Notes under the pieces: model-generated
Database searches by the model: none
Seen by the model: the letters and a program-made list of their open reading frames with translations, nothing else
What the model was told of the DNA's origin: nothing
Part shown: positions 27,615-35,484 of the stretch, piece after piece
Layout of the letters: each line of letters starts with the position of its first letter
Position numbering within the stretch: position 1 is the stretch's first letter
Origin: Loigolactobacillus bifermentans DSM 20003
Lineage (GTDB): Bacteria; Bacillota; Bacilli; Lactobacillales; Lactobacillaceae
Assembly: GCF_001434575.1 (NCBI RefSeq)
Contig: NZ_AZDA01000140.1
Span: 146,309 to 210,308 of the forward strand
Direction of reading: 5' to 3'
Length of the DNA: 64,000 nucleotides
Program-made: the position numbers and the translations under genes

Positions 27615-29219
27615 TTGGTTTTTAAAAAATTTCAAAATATTAATGAAATCAAACGCCTGATCAATCGGCAAAACAGCATTCAAAAGCGTGCTGTGAGCTT
27701 ATTGCAAAAAGGCGAGCTTAACAAAAATGATTTAATGGCAACTCTTAATAAAAATATTGGTCAACGACGGCGACTTTCTCAAGAAACCATCAATGTGATG
27801 GTGGATATTTTCAAAAATGAAAAAATTACGTCGATTCCCACCAACAGTTTTTTTCTCTTTGCACGTACAACCGTTAATCCTCACGATGGCACACCGTCTG
27901 AGCTGTTGTTACAGCTTAATAAACAAGATACCTACATTATCACCTTAGCTGCCGGTGAAACGGCTGAGAAGCTCTTTAGCAGCCCACGACGCGCTTGGTT
28001 ATTTGATCTCACCGATCAGCATATCACGTTGCATTTGCCAGAACAGGTAGCGACACATGGTTTGCACATTTTATTACCGGAAACAACTGACAAACCTGCA
28101 GCCAAGCAAGCGGCACCGGCTAAAAAAGCCGCGACGCAAGCACCAAAATCGGCTGCAAAGGCCACTGCTAAGTCGGCGCAAGCGCCACAAAAAACGGCCG
28201 CACAACCTAAGCCAGCACAAAAGACCGCTGCAAAATCGGCAACCGCCAAGGCAACGCCAAAAGTGGCTGCTCAGTCAGCCACGACTAAGCCTACCAAAAA
28301 GGCCACGCCGACGACCCCTAAGCAGCGCGCACATTCGACCGCGCAGGCGCCTAAAAGCAGTGCAGCAGCACAACACGCACCTCGTGTTCCGCAAAAGCCA
28401 GCGCCTAAAGTCGCACAACCAACAAAGGTGGCGACAAGTGTTGCCGCTGTCACACCGGCTACGTCTAAGGCAGCTGTGGCAACCGTGACGAAGGCGCACA
28501 AAGTGCCGGCACAAACTGCCACTGAGCCTCTTCCTGGTCCACAGGCACCTGAAGTGCTGATCAAGCGCTTGCTGGAAGCAGGTGAGGCTTACCGCGTTGT
28601 TGGCCTTGACTATGGCAAGATCAATATGATTTCCGCCACAGATGGCACTGAAAAGTTACTCCAGATTCCTGGTTCTGTCATTTCAAACCACATTTTGGAA
28701 TATCAACACGCCATTCGTCAGCTGACACGCGGGACCATCGACTTAGATGCTGATGTAGAACTGGCCCGGTTGACTTACATGCTGAAGCGTTACGTTTTAA
28801 AGTCTTGCCGTAAAATTGTAAGCCGGCTGGCTGAATTTTATGGTGATAATGTGATCTATGTAACCGAAATGCATCCTAGTTTGAACTTAGATCAGCCCCA
28901 AACGATTATTCTCAGCCCAGATTACTTCTATAAAGCATTATTTACCGTGCTTTTTGAAATGATCGGGTCGAATGCGGCAATTATCCAGGTACCGAACAAT
29001 GAAACCTCGATTATTTGCCCTTGGTGTGGTTTTACCAATGCCGATAATCGTCAAAAAGAAGTTCATCAATTTAAATGTTTGAACTGTGGGCACACGATCA
29101 ATGACGATCACGTTGCGGCGATCAACATTCGCCAACGTGGCTTACGTCAAATTTCAGAAATTACCAAGCATTTAGCGGTTACCGTTCCAACACCAGCTGA
29201 ATCCCATCCCGATGATTAA
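27615..29219 (+). CDS. TnpB-derived protein with Ala/Lys/Pro-rich linker (candidate domesticated RuvC-zinc-ribbon protein)
   Basis: The 534-residue protein has three parts. Residues 1-155 are a domain I do not recognise, starting basic and helical. Residues about 160-312 are a histone-H1-like tract of Ala, Lys, Pro, Gln and Thr. Residues about 320-510 match the TnpB catalytic half: RuvC-I VVGLDYGK (Asp332), RuvC-II VIYVTEMHPSLN (Glu418), a zinc ribbon CPWC...CLNC (Cys468, 471, 488, 491) and RuvC-III NDDHVAAINI (Asp498). The 86- and 80-residue spacings resemble ISDra2 TnpB (Asp191, Glu278, Asp361). No tnpA, element ends or guide-RNA scaffold is visible. A terminator follows directly. The start is TTG with TGGAGG 5 bases upstream. 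Confidence 0.8.
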   Translation: MVFKKFQNINEIKRLINRQNSIQKRAVSLLQKGELNKNDLMATLNKNIGQRRRLSQETINVMVDIFKNEKITSIPTNSFFLFARTTVNPHDGTPSELLLQLNKQDTYIITLAAGETAEKLFSSPRRAWLFDLTDQHITLHLPEQVATHGLHILLPETTDKPAAKQAAPAKKAATQAPKSAAKATAKSAQAPQKTAAQPKPAQKTAAKSATAKATPKVAAQSATTKPTKKATPTTPKQRAHSTAQAPKSSAAAQHAPRVPQKPAPKVAQPTKVATSVAAVTPATSKAAVATVTKAHKVPAQTATEPLPGPQAPEVLIKRLLEAGEAYRVVGLDYGKINMISATDGTEKLLQIPGSVISNHILEYQHAIRQLTRGTIDLDADVELARLTYMLKRYVLKSCRKIVSRLAEFYGDNVIYVTEMHPSLNLDQPQTIILSPDYFYKALFTVLFEMIGSNAAIIQVPNNETSIICPWCGFTNADNRQKEVHQFKCLNCGHTINDDHVAAINIRQRGLRQISEITKHLAVTVPTPAESHPDD

Positions 29220-29260
29220 AAAAAACAGGTTACGACAAAATTGTCGTAACCTGTTTTTTT
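29218..29260. terminator. bidirectional terminator after the TnpB-derived gene
   Basis: AAAAAAACAGGTTACGACAA pairs with TTGTCGTAACCTGTTTTTTT around a 3-4 base loop. It sits between convergent genes and leaves no room for a typical IS605 right end or guide-RNA scaffold. Confidence 0.9.
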
Positions 29261-29274
29261 AAGACTGTTGAAAT

Positions 29275-29457
29275 CTATTTTTTCTTTTGGCCATGCTGCT
29301 TTTGATAATCAACGGTTAATCGTGAAAACCGTTGTTGCAGTTCACGGTACTGCTTACTATCTTGTGCCGATCGCACCATATTTGAAAAATCATGGGTTTT
29401 CAGATCAGCATGCTTTAAGACCTTCTCATGACGCCTTAGATGAAAGCCTAGCATCAT
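29275..29457 (-). CDS. small basic hypothetical protein
   Basis: This 60-residue protein is rich in Lys, Arg, His and Gln (RRHEKVLKHADLKTHDF, then a tail ending QKQHGQKKK), with no membrane segment and no family I recognise. Its reality is supported by a GGGGGTGA ribosome site just before a double ATG and by a near-consensus promoter with 17-base spacing at 29506-29534. It lies downstream of pspC on the same strand and ends near a bidirectional terminator. Its basic character suggests nucleic-acid or membrane-surface contact, which is speculation. Confidence 0.6.
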   Translation of the reverse strand: MMLGFHLRRHEKVLKHADLKTHDFSNMVRSAQDSKQYRELQQRFSRLTVDYQKQHGQKKK

Positions 29458-29505
29458 TGCTCACCCCCGCTAACGAAACCGTGAACATTTGTTATAATGC
29501 ACTTA

Positions 29506-29534
29506 ATTATAGGAGTATCAGCAAGGATAATCAA
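29506..29534 (-). promoter_or_regulatory. promoter of the small basic protein gene
   Basis: On the minus strand TTGATT (29534-29529) and TATAAT (29511-29506) are separated by exactly 17 bases, about 50 bases upstream of the start codon. Confidence 0.75.
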
Positions 29535-29565
29535 GATACGCTTCCATCACGTTTCACAAAGGCGG

Positions 29566-29742
29566 CTAGGCGTTCGGCATGACAAGCGCCGCAATGATGT
29601 AAAGCACCACTAATGGGAAGAAGAACAAGGTTGCCCCTGCATAGAGCACCCGTGCTAACGTATGGTCAATTCCTAAATAATCTGCGAAACCGCCCACAAC
29701 CCCTGATAAAACGCGATCTGTTGATTTTGTTAAATGCTTCAT
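29566..29742 (-). CDS. PspC-domain small membrane protein
   Basis: This 58-residue gene is easily missed because of its size. The product opens MKHLTKSTDRVLSGVVGGFA and continues DYLGIDHTLARVLYA, the PspC domain signature, followed by one membrane segment (about residues 36-55) and a short tail. PspC proteins sense envelope stress and in Firmicutes often sit with LiaR/LiaS-type systems; none is adjacent here. AAGGGGGAAA lies just before the ATG. TATACT at about 29794-29799 on the minus strand could be the -10. The rest of the 283-base gap up to the antiporter holds only that gene's terminator and A/T-rich sequence. Confidence 0.85.
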   Translation of the reverse strand: MKHLTKSTDRVLSGVVGGFADYLGIDHTLARVLYAGATLFFFPLVVLYIIAALVMPNA

Positions 29743-30008
29743 TTTATTTCCCCCTTGTCTGTTACAAGTCGACCTGTTTTTTGAATAACTTCAGTATACC
29801 GGTTCTGGCCAACATTGCCTTGCGGCGGGAGCCGGATTCGATACCGGTCTCAAGACTGATTTTACGATAAACTTCATTTCAGCTAAGAATCATTTCAAGA
29901 ATTTGCTTTTCAGCAGCTGTTTTCAAAAAAATTGTAAATTTGAATTGTCGAATAAAACGAAAAATGGTAAATTGAAATTGAGGTCTGCTTTACCTCAACT
30001 TCTAAGAT

Positions 30009-30041
30009 CAAAAAACGTCGTCTGATCAGGCGGCGTTTTTT
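30009..30041 (-). terminator. terminator overlapping the antiporter stop codon
   Basis: On the minus strand AAAAACGCCGCCTGATCAG pairs with the following CGACGTTTTTT region. The upstream arm lies inside the last codons of the antiporter gene. Confidence 0.75.
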
Positions 30042-31186
30042 GGTTGTTGTTTTTCCAAATACCCTGCCGCATGCCGCAAGAATAACGGTGCTAAAACGGT
30101 GGTCAACACAATGGCAATAATCGTGGCCGCATAATAGTCCGGATGTAACAATTTGGCATCAAACCCAATTTGGGCAATGATCAACGCCATTTCACCACGA
30201 GAGATCATCCCCGCCCCGATCATATAATCACTGGCGAAACCAAAGCCAGCCCAATGGGCCCCTAAACCACCACCGACTAACTTGGTTAAAATCGCCACAA
30301 GGGTCAGCACGATCGTAAACCACCACACTTGACTAAAGCCCGTAAATGTCATTTTCAAGCCAATACTCACAAAGAAAATCGGAATAAAGCAGGCGTAGCC
30401 TAAAGGTTCAATGTCACGATCAACCTCTTTTTTCGCATTGGTTTGCCCCACTGCAATCCCTGCGAAAAAGGCGCCAATCACAGCCGACAAGCCGCATAGA
30501 TCTGCTAAATAGGCCATTCCTAAACACAAGATAAACGCCATGATCGTGGTACTGCCCAGTAACTGCTGCGCCAGTCGCATTAAATAAGGTGTTAGCCACT
30601 TCACAACAAAATAAACGCCGATGAAATAGCCCAGTTGCAGGACCAAACCGCCTAACGGATGACTTGACGCCGGTTCTGCCCCAGTGTAACTCACCAGGAA
30701 ACTGAGGATCAACACACTTAAAATATCATCTACCACCGCAGCCGCTAAAATCGTCGTGCCTTCTTTGCCATTTAATTGCTGCATTTCCCGTAAAACTTCC
30801 ACTGAGATCGACACCGAAGTGGCGGTAAATAAAACCCCCATAAACAGTGCGTGCGGCCATGTGAAGCCAAAATAATGGACTGTCACTGGCACCAGCGCCA
30901 ATGGCAAGATCACGCCCACGGTGGCCACCCACAACCCTGGTTTAAAGTAACGCTTCAGCAAACCGAGGTCGCTTTCCAAACCGGCCATAAACATTAAAAT
31001 AATCACACCGATCTCAGACAACTGATTTAAAAAATGCGTGGGTTGGATCCAATTTAACAGCGCTGGTCCGAGTAATACCCCCACTAACAACTGCCCAATC
31101 ACACTAGGCAATCCCATTCGTTGGCTAAAATGGCCTGCCAACAAAGTTGCCCCTAAAATCAAACACAAAGTTCCTAAAAACGCCAA
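30026..31186 (-). CDS. CPA2-family Na+(K+)/H+ antiporter, NapA-like
   Basis: The 386-residue protein has about 12-13 membrane segments in the CPA2 pattern: LPSVIGQLLVGVLLGPALL early, IGVIILMFMAGLESDL, and the ion-binding AAAVVDDILSVL around residues 148-159 with the paired Asp-Asp of electrogenic exchangers. It ends shortly after the last membrane helix and lacks the TrkA-N domain of Kef proteins, so it resembles NapA of Enterococcus. It exchanges Na+ or K+ for H+ and supports pH and salt tolerance. It is monocistronic. Confidence 0.88.
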   Translation of the reverse strand: MAFLGTLCLILGATLLAGHFSQRMGLPSVIGQLLVGVLLGPALLNWIQPTHFLNQLSEIGVIILMFMAGLESDLGLLKRYFKPGLWVATVGVILPLALVPVTVHYFGFTWPHALFMGVLFTATSVSISVEVLREMQQLNGKEGTTILAAAVVDDILSVLILSFLVSYTGAEPASSHPLGGLVLQLGYFIGVYFVVKWLTPYLMRLAQQLLGSTTIMAFILCLGMAYLADLCGLSAVIGAFFAGIAVGQTNAKKEVDRDIEPLGYACFIPIFFVSIGLKMTFTGFSQVWWFTIVLTLVAILTKLVGGGLGAHWAGFGFASDYMIGAGMISRGEMALIIAQIGFDAKLLHPDYYAATIIAIVLTTVLAPLFLRHAAGYLEKQQPKNAA

Positions 31187-31211
31187 ATCAAATCATCCTT
31201 TCAATTTAAAC

Positions 31212-31276
31212 AAAAAAAGACAGCACGCTTCAAGACTCGCGCTCACCCTAACGCGAAAATCTTGAAGACTGCTGTC
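31212..31276 (-). terminator. long terminator hairpin of the membrane-protein gene
   Basis: GACAGCA and TTCAAGA on one arm pair with TCTTGAA and TGCTGTC on the other across roughly 58 bases, with inner CGCG pairs. TTTTTTTG follows on the minus strand. It is unusually long for a simple terminator. Confidence 0.8.
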
Positions 31277-31294
31277 CCAACCGGTGGTACGTTA

Positions 31295-32176
31295 TTAAAT
31301 TTTAAGCGTATGTTTTACAACTGAACCCACTGCAATACACACGATCCCAGCCCCTAGCACGATCAGACTCGGCGTTAAAAAGCTGTCCACAATCGCCGTG
31401 ACGATCTGCTCAGCCGGTGCCTGAAACGATTTAGCCGCTAAGGTGACCATCCCGATCACCCCACTGAGCTTAATGCCCAATTGTGCCAGTAATAATAAAC
31501 CGCCGCTCCAAAAACCGGCCCAGCCTAAATGCCATAGTATCACACCTAGCCGGCGATCAACCACTAATAAGATCAGTAGAAAAACGATCACGATCACAAT
31601 GCTAGCGCTAAAGGCGCGTTCCACCAATTGTCGATAAGTTTGCAATTGCGTTTCGCCTTTGGTTACCGCTGGAATTTGTAACAGGTCCTGATACTGACTG
31701 GTAAGCTGACTGACAATGGTATTCACAACTGTTTCGGTACCGACCAAGCCTGGCAAGCTTTGATTAATGGCTGTGGCCAACTGTTTTTGCACCTGCGCCA
31801 TAATATGGGTGGTGCTCACAGGATCCGTTTGATCGGCATAAACATTTTGAATGGTTTGCGTTAAATCTTGGGTCACGGCTTTACGGGTAATCAAATGATT
31901 CACCGCACTGCTTGGAATGTGGTATTTTGCTGCAACCGTAACGGCTTCTTGATTCGCCCGTTTGGTCATCACCTGGGCCGCACTGGTGTCACCAATGGCC
32001 TGCGCCATGTAATCTGCTCGAAAGGCCGTTTGACGTAAAACACCACTGGCGACCAATACAAACAGCGCACACGTTAAAATAAACGCCACGAGCGTTCCTA
32101 GCGGTGACTGCCGCAGTGGTGCTTGCGGATCACGGCTCAGGTGACGCTTCGGTTGTCGATGGGCTGCTGCACGCAT
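31295..32176 (-). CDS. hypothetical membrane protein
   Basis: I do not recognise a family for this 293-residue protein. It has a short basic N-terminus, a membrane segment at about 29-50 (LVAFILTCALFVLVASGVL), an extracellular region of about 125 residues that is mostly helical with no cysteine, and three further membrane segments (VIVIVFLLILLVV, FWSGGLLLLAQLG, LIVLGAGIVCIAVG). The ATG at 32176 has AAGAAGGG upstream; a longer reading to 32254 runs through a repeat-like leader and is not favoured. It is a single-gene unit between the antiporter and the HAD phosphatase. Confidence 0.7.
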   Translation of the reverse strand: MRAAAHRQPKRHLSRDPQAPLRQSPLGTLVAFILTCALFVLVASGVLRQTAFRADYMAQAIGDTSAAQVMTKRANQEAVTVAAKYHIPSSAVNHLITRKAVTQDLTQTIQNVYADQTDPVSTTHIMAQVQKQLATAINQSLPGLVGTETVVNTIVSQLTSQYQDLLQIPAVTKGETQLQTYRQLVERAFSASIVIVIVFLLILLVVDRRLGVILWHLGWAGFWSGGLLLLAQLGIKLSGVIGMVTLAAKSFQAPAEQIVTAIVDSFLTPSLIVLGAGIVCIAVGSVVKHTLKI

Positions 32177-32201
32177 GTTAAGTCTTTCCCTTCTTTTCAA
32201 T

Positions 32202-32250
32202 GCCTGGCACCTCAATTCTTTTTGCAACGTTTGCTCGGAAGATGAGTGCC
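32202..32250 (-). repeat. degenerate R1-like repeat in the membrane-protein leader
   Basis: On the minus strand the order is CATCTTCCG, then a small CAAAcgTTG hairpin, then TTGAGGTGCCA, which is the order of R1 elements (CATCCTCCG, small hairpin, TTTAGGAGGTGCCA). The match is partial and the apical hairpin is missing. Confidence 0.35.
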
Positions 32251-32358
32251 TCAAAAGACCGAATTTTCTTTATTTTACCACAGGTCCTTGCAAACGACTA
32301 TTCAGGACCTATGATTTAGCCTATACTGGAATCAAATTCACAGAAAGTAGGCCTTCAC

Positions 32359-33015
32359 ATGACACTGAAAACCTTGTTTTTTGACCTTGATGGCACTATT
32401 ACCGATTCACAAGCTGGGATCATCAATTCCATTCGCTACTCCGAACAAAAATTGCAATTGCCCGCCCATTCAGCTGAACAATTGCAATTATTCATTGGCC
32501 CACCTTTATTGGAATCCTACGAAAAATTCTTTGGTTTAACACCGGACCAAGCGCAAACGGCCTTATTGGCTTACCGCGAATATTACGCCCAACAAGGAAT
32601 TTTTGAAAATCGCGTTTACGCTCAAATCCCAGAAACACTGGCCAAATTGAAAGCAGCAGGCCTGCAGATCATGTTAGTTACGTCAAAACCAGAAAATTAC
32701 GCCGAACAAATCATTACGCACTTTGAGCTCGCTCCTTATTTTGATCATGTTTACGGCGCTAGTTTTGACGAAAAACGAGCTGCTAAAACCGAGATCATTG
32801 CCTATGCCATGGCCAGTGAACAGCTCACCACCCCAAACACCATTGCCATGGTCGGCGATCGCGAAAATGACATTAATGGGGCCCACGATCATCAACTGCA
32901 TAGCATTGCCGTTCGTTACGGCTTTGGCAGTGATGCCGAATTACAAGCCGCTCGGCCTAGCATTACCATTGACCACCCTGCTGATTTACTACAAGCCGTC
33001 GCCCACTTTGCTTAA
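32359..33015 (+). CDS. HAD-family phosphatase (phosphoglycolate phosphatase-like)
   Basis: The 218-residue protein has all HAD motifs: FFDLDGTITDS at the N-terminus (nucleophile Asp about residue 9), VTSKP as motif II (about 114), the conserved Lys in AAKTEII, and AMVGDRENDINGA as motifs III/IV. The helical cap after motif I (YSEQKLQLP...GPPLLESY) places it near Gph and the YfnB/YcjU-type phosphatases. Likely substrates are small sugar phosphates or phosphoglycolate. AGTAGG precedes the ATG. DUF488 follows 56 bases later on the same strand. Confidence 0.87.
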   Translation: MTLKTLFFDLDGTITDSQAGIINSIRYSEQKLQLPAHSAEQLQLFIGPPLLESYEKFFGLTPDQAQTALLAYREYYAQQGIFENRVYAQIPETLAKLKAAGLQIMLVTSKPENYAEQIITHFELAPYFDHVYGASFDEKRAAKTEIIAYAMASEQLTTPNTIAMVGDRENDINGAHDHQLHSIAVRYGFGSDAELQAARPSITIDHPADLLQAVAHFA

Positions 33016-33071
33016 CCATTTGCCCGTTAGGTTTTATAATAAGGGGGAGCCACCAGAAGGGAGTTTTTGCG

Positions 33072-33431
33072 ATGAATATCAAACTAGAACGGATCTATAC
33101 CAAACCAGTCGATCACGATGGTTATCGGGTTTTAACCGATCGGCTATGGCCCCGCGGGATTTCTAAGGTCAACGCAGCCTTAGACGACTGGGCCAAAGAA
33201 ATAGCACCTTCAACGGAATTACGGCAGTGGTTTCAGCACGAGCCGGCTAAGTTTCCAGAATTTAAACAGCGCTATTTAGCCGAGTTAGCGGCCAACCCCG
33301 CCGCACCTGAGTTTGTCACGCAAATCAAACGCCAAGGTGCCACGCAACCCATTATTTTACTGTATGGGGCCAAAGACACCGTGCACAACCAAGCCCGGGT
33401 TTTAGCGGAATGGCTACCGAAACAGCTTTAA
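33072..33431 (+). CDS. DUF488-family protein (YeaO-like)
   Basis: The 119-residue protein has the complete YeaO/DUF488 pattern: IKLERIYTKPVDHDGYRVLTDRLWPRGISK, then WAKEIAPSTELRQWF and PIILLYGAKDTVHNQARVL. The conserved DRLWPRG and the later YGAKD are the family hallmarks; these proteins are of uncertain biochemical role. AGAAGGGAG lies 8 bases before the ATG. Its last four bases overlap the end of the convergent ECF gene. Confidence 0.88.
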   Translation: MNIKLERIYTKPVDHDGYRVLTDRLWPRGISKVNAALDDWAKEIAPSTELRQWFQHEPAKFPEFKQRYLAELAANPAAPEFVTQIKRQGATQPIILLYGAKDTVHNQARVLAEWLPKQL

Positions 33432-34015
33432 CGTCGGAACCGTTGTAAGGGCAAACTGATCAGTGGTCCCACAATACCGGCTAAAATAGCTTCAGGAATC
33501 CCATTGGTTGCCACCACCACTAACAGCACCTTCATCAAGCCACTAATGTTGGTCTGATAAGCAGCCGCCACTTGTGGTGTGCGGTAAAACAGGTAGATCA
33601 ACCCTAACACTAACAGAGTATTGGTCAAGGCCCCAACCAAACTGGCGATCAACATACTCACCGGTTTAGGCAAGCGGCCGGTTCGCAACCAGTTAAAAAT
33701 CAAGCCTGCAAACAGCCCAATTAAAGCACGGGGTAAAATGGAGATCACAGGGTTGGTAAAGACTAGTGGGGCTAAGGGACTGGTCGGGGCAACAAACGCC
33801 CGCACAAACGTGATCAGCCCCCATACTGTGCCGACAATAGTGCCATCTCGTGGTCCCAGCACCAACGCCGCAACGATCACTGTAACATGAATCGTGGTCA
33901 AGTCTAATGGCCCAACCGGAATATAGCCAAATAGTGGCACAAAGTTTTGAATGATAATAATGGCACAAAATAACGCTAAAATGCTGATCCGATACGCCGA
34001 ACTATTTTTTGTCAT
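33428..34015 (-). CDS. ECF transporter S component
   Basis: The 195-residue membrane protein has six hydrophobic segments and the S-component features ISILALFCAIIIIQNFVPLFGYIPVG near the N-terminus and LGPRDGTIVGTVWGLITFVRAF in the third segment. S components bind a vitamin or cofactor precursor and dock on the shared EcfA-EcfA'-EcfT module. The pattern is closest to the pantothenate/folate-type S components I know, but the ligand cannot be fixed. It is monocistronic with a TGGTATAAT extended -10 near 34055-34063 on the minus strand. An EcfT-type gene is at 62.7 kb. Confidence 0.82.
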   Translation of the reverse strand: MTKNSSAYRISILALFCAIIIIQNFVPLFGYIPVGPLDLTTIHVTVIVAALVLGPRDGTIVGTVWGLITFVRAFVAPTSPLAPLVFTNPVISILPRALIGLFAGLIFNWLRTGRLPKPVSMLIASLVGALTNTLLVLGLIYLFYRTPQVAAAYQTNISGLMKVLLVVVATNGIPEAILAGIVGPLISLPLQRFRR

Positions 34016-34109
34016 ATTTTAACACCGTCCTTTAGTCTTAACTTACTGGTTGCATTATACCAAAATCGCTTTCAACTGAAAAATATTCTTATAGAATGTA
34101 GGTGAGCCC

Positions 34110-35057
34110 ATGACACAAGTTTTATTGCTACAAACCTTGAAATCAGCGCAATTAGCCCAGTTAAAATCACAATTTCCCCAAGTAACATTTTTAACCGAGA
34201 CACCTGTCAAGACAGAATTAAAAAACATTAATGTTTTATTTGGCTACCGCAAAACCGTCCTGGATCAGATTTTAGCGCAGTCCAATCACTTGCAATGGAT
34301 CCAGTCCATTTCAGCAGGCGTTGACTATTTCCCACTGGCATCCTTAAAGCAGCAACATATTTTGTTAAGCAATACCAGCGGCATCCACGCCCAACCGATT
34401 GCAGAATGGGTTATTGGTATCCTGTTGAGCTACTACCGCGGGATTTTAAACGCACAAGTCCGGCAGGCCCAACAGGATTGGCAACGCCGCCCAGATGAAT
34501 TGGCTGAACTTGGTAACCGCCACTTATTGATTTTTGGAACCGGCCAAATTGGGCAGCGGATCGCCACCTTAGCGCACGCATTTGGAACCACCGTAACCGG
34601 CATTAACCACACCGGTCACGCAGCACCTGGCTTTGACCAAACGGTGGCCATGACCAATTACGCCGCCGCATTGGCACAAGCAGATGTGATCGTTAATGCA
34701 TTACCGTTGACTACAGCCACCACCAATTACTTCAACCAGACCTTCTTCCAGCAACTGACCACGCAGCCAGTATTTATCAACATCGGCCGTGGTCCCAGCG
34801 TGAATGAACCTGACTTACAAATTGCACTTGACCAAGGTCAACTGCAATTTGCAGCACTGGATGTCCAACAAACCGAACCACTACCTGCCACAAGTCCTTT
34901 GTGGCACCAAGCGCATCTGTTGCTCTCGCCACATGTTTCAGGCATTGTGGAACACTTTAAAGACGCAGTTTACCCTATTTTGAGCAATAACTTGACCCAA
35001 TTTTTAAAAGATGGCACGTTGGCCGAACGCCAAGTGGATCTTGACAAGGGCTACTAA
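34110..35057 (+). CDS. D-isomer specific 2-hydroxyacid dehydrogenase
   Basis: The 315-residue NAD(P) enzyme has the catalytic and nucleotide-binding segments of the family: ILLSNTSGIHAQPIAEWVIG (about 88-107), the Rossmann GTGQIGQRIA (about 145-154), VNALPLTTATTNYF, and FINIGRGPSVNE followed by DVQQTEPLP and the catalytic His in LLLSPHVSG. It reduces 2-keto acids to D-hydroxy acids or the reverse. It is similar in shape to GhrA/YoaD-type enzymes rather than to D-lactate dehydrogenase. It stands alone with a strong terminator. Confidence 0.87.
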   Translation: MTQVLLLQTLKSAQLAQLKSQFPQVTFLTETPVKTELKNINVLFGYRKTVLDQILAQSNHLQWIQSISAGVDYFPLASLKQQHILLSNTSGIHAQPIAEWVIGILLSYYRGILNAQVRQAQQDWQRRPDELAELGNRHLLIFGTGQIGQRIATLAHAFGTTVTGINHTGHAAPGFDQTVAMTNYAAALAQADVIVNALPLTTATTNYFNQTFFQQLTTQPVFINIGRGPSVNEPDLQIALDQGQLQFAALDVQQTEPLPATSPLWHQAHLLLSPHVSGIVEHFKDAVYPILSNNLTQFLKDGTLAERQVDLDKGY

Positions 35058-35102
35058 AAAAGCTTCATTCTCACTTTTGACACTGAGAATGAAGCTTTTT
35101 TT
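35055..35102. terminator. bidirectional terminator
   Basis: AAAAAAGCTTCATTCTCA pairs with TGAGAATGAAGCTTTTTT around a short loop. It lies between the dehydrogenase and the second DUF956 gene, whose stop overlaps it. Confidence 0.9.
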
Positions 35103-35469
35103 ACGACTTCTTTTTACGATACCGATTGCGGAAAACATCCCACATGCTCGGCGCCCGTAGCACATGCTCGGCGCCAATGTGTTCGCGAAAGATGCGCAAC
35201 ACCTCATGGGGTTGTTTCGACGAAAAAACATAGGTCACACCGCGCTTGGTTTGGACATTGTATCGGGGGATCTTTTTGCCACCAGACTCAATTTTGGCAC
35301 TAATAAAGTCAATCTCAGACCAAGGCAATTGCACACATTGATCGGGATAGTGATCGCGCTGAAATTCAAACCCTTGGTCGCCTAGGGCAATTGTTCCGCC
35401 CTGCATCACGCCAAGGTAGGCCGTTGCAGAGACGGTTAAATCAACGGTTGTATTAATTGATTGAAACAT
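35101..35469 (-). CDS. DUF956-family protein (ManO-like), second tandem copy
   Basis: The 122-residue protein has the DUF956 pattern: QSINTTVDLTVSATAYLGV, GTIALGDQGFEF, IQLPW-type segment (VQLPWSEIDFI), IPRYNVQTKRG and TYVFSSKQPHEVLRI, with a basic tail ending RKKKS. DUF956 genes regularly close mannose-PTS operons and ManO has been linked to regulating that PTS. It is 15 bases downstream of a homologous gene (35485-35859), so it is a tandem duplicate. Confidence 0.85.
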   Translation of the reverse strand: MFQSINTTVDLTVSATAYLGVMQGGTIALGDQGFEFQRDHYPDQCVQLPWSEIDFISAKIESGGKKIPRYNVQTKRGVTYVFSSKQPHEVLRIFREHIGAEHVLRAPSMWDVFRNRYRKKKS

Positions 35470-35484
35470 CTTGCACCTGCTTTC

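Noticed and set aside
28016-28564. Minus-strand and other-frame open frames across the Ala/Lys/Pro linker
   Set aside because: They arise from the skewed GCN/AAR/CCN codons of the linker; they have no ribosome sites and consist of Cys/Ala or Arg/Leu low-complexity sequence.
29268-29582. Plus-strand 104-residue open frame between the TnpB-derived gene and pspC
   Set aside because: It starts inside a terminator arm and runs opposite the promoter and small genes; no ribosome site.
31212-31276. A regulatory RNA in the long hairpin between the antiporter and membrane-protein genes
   Set aside because: It has a single long stem followed by T residues directly after a stop codon; a terminator explains it.
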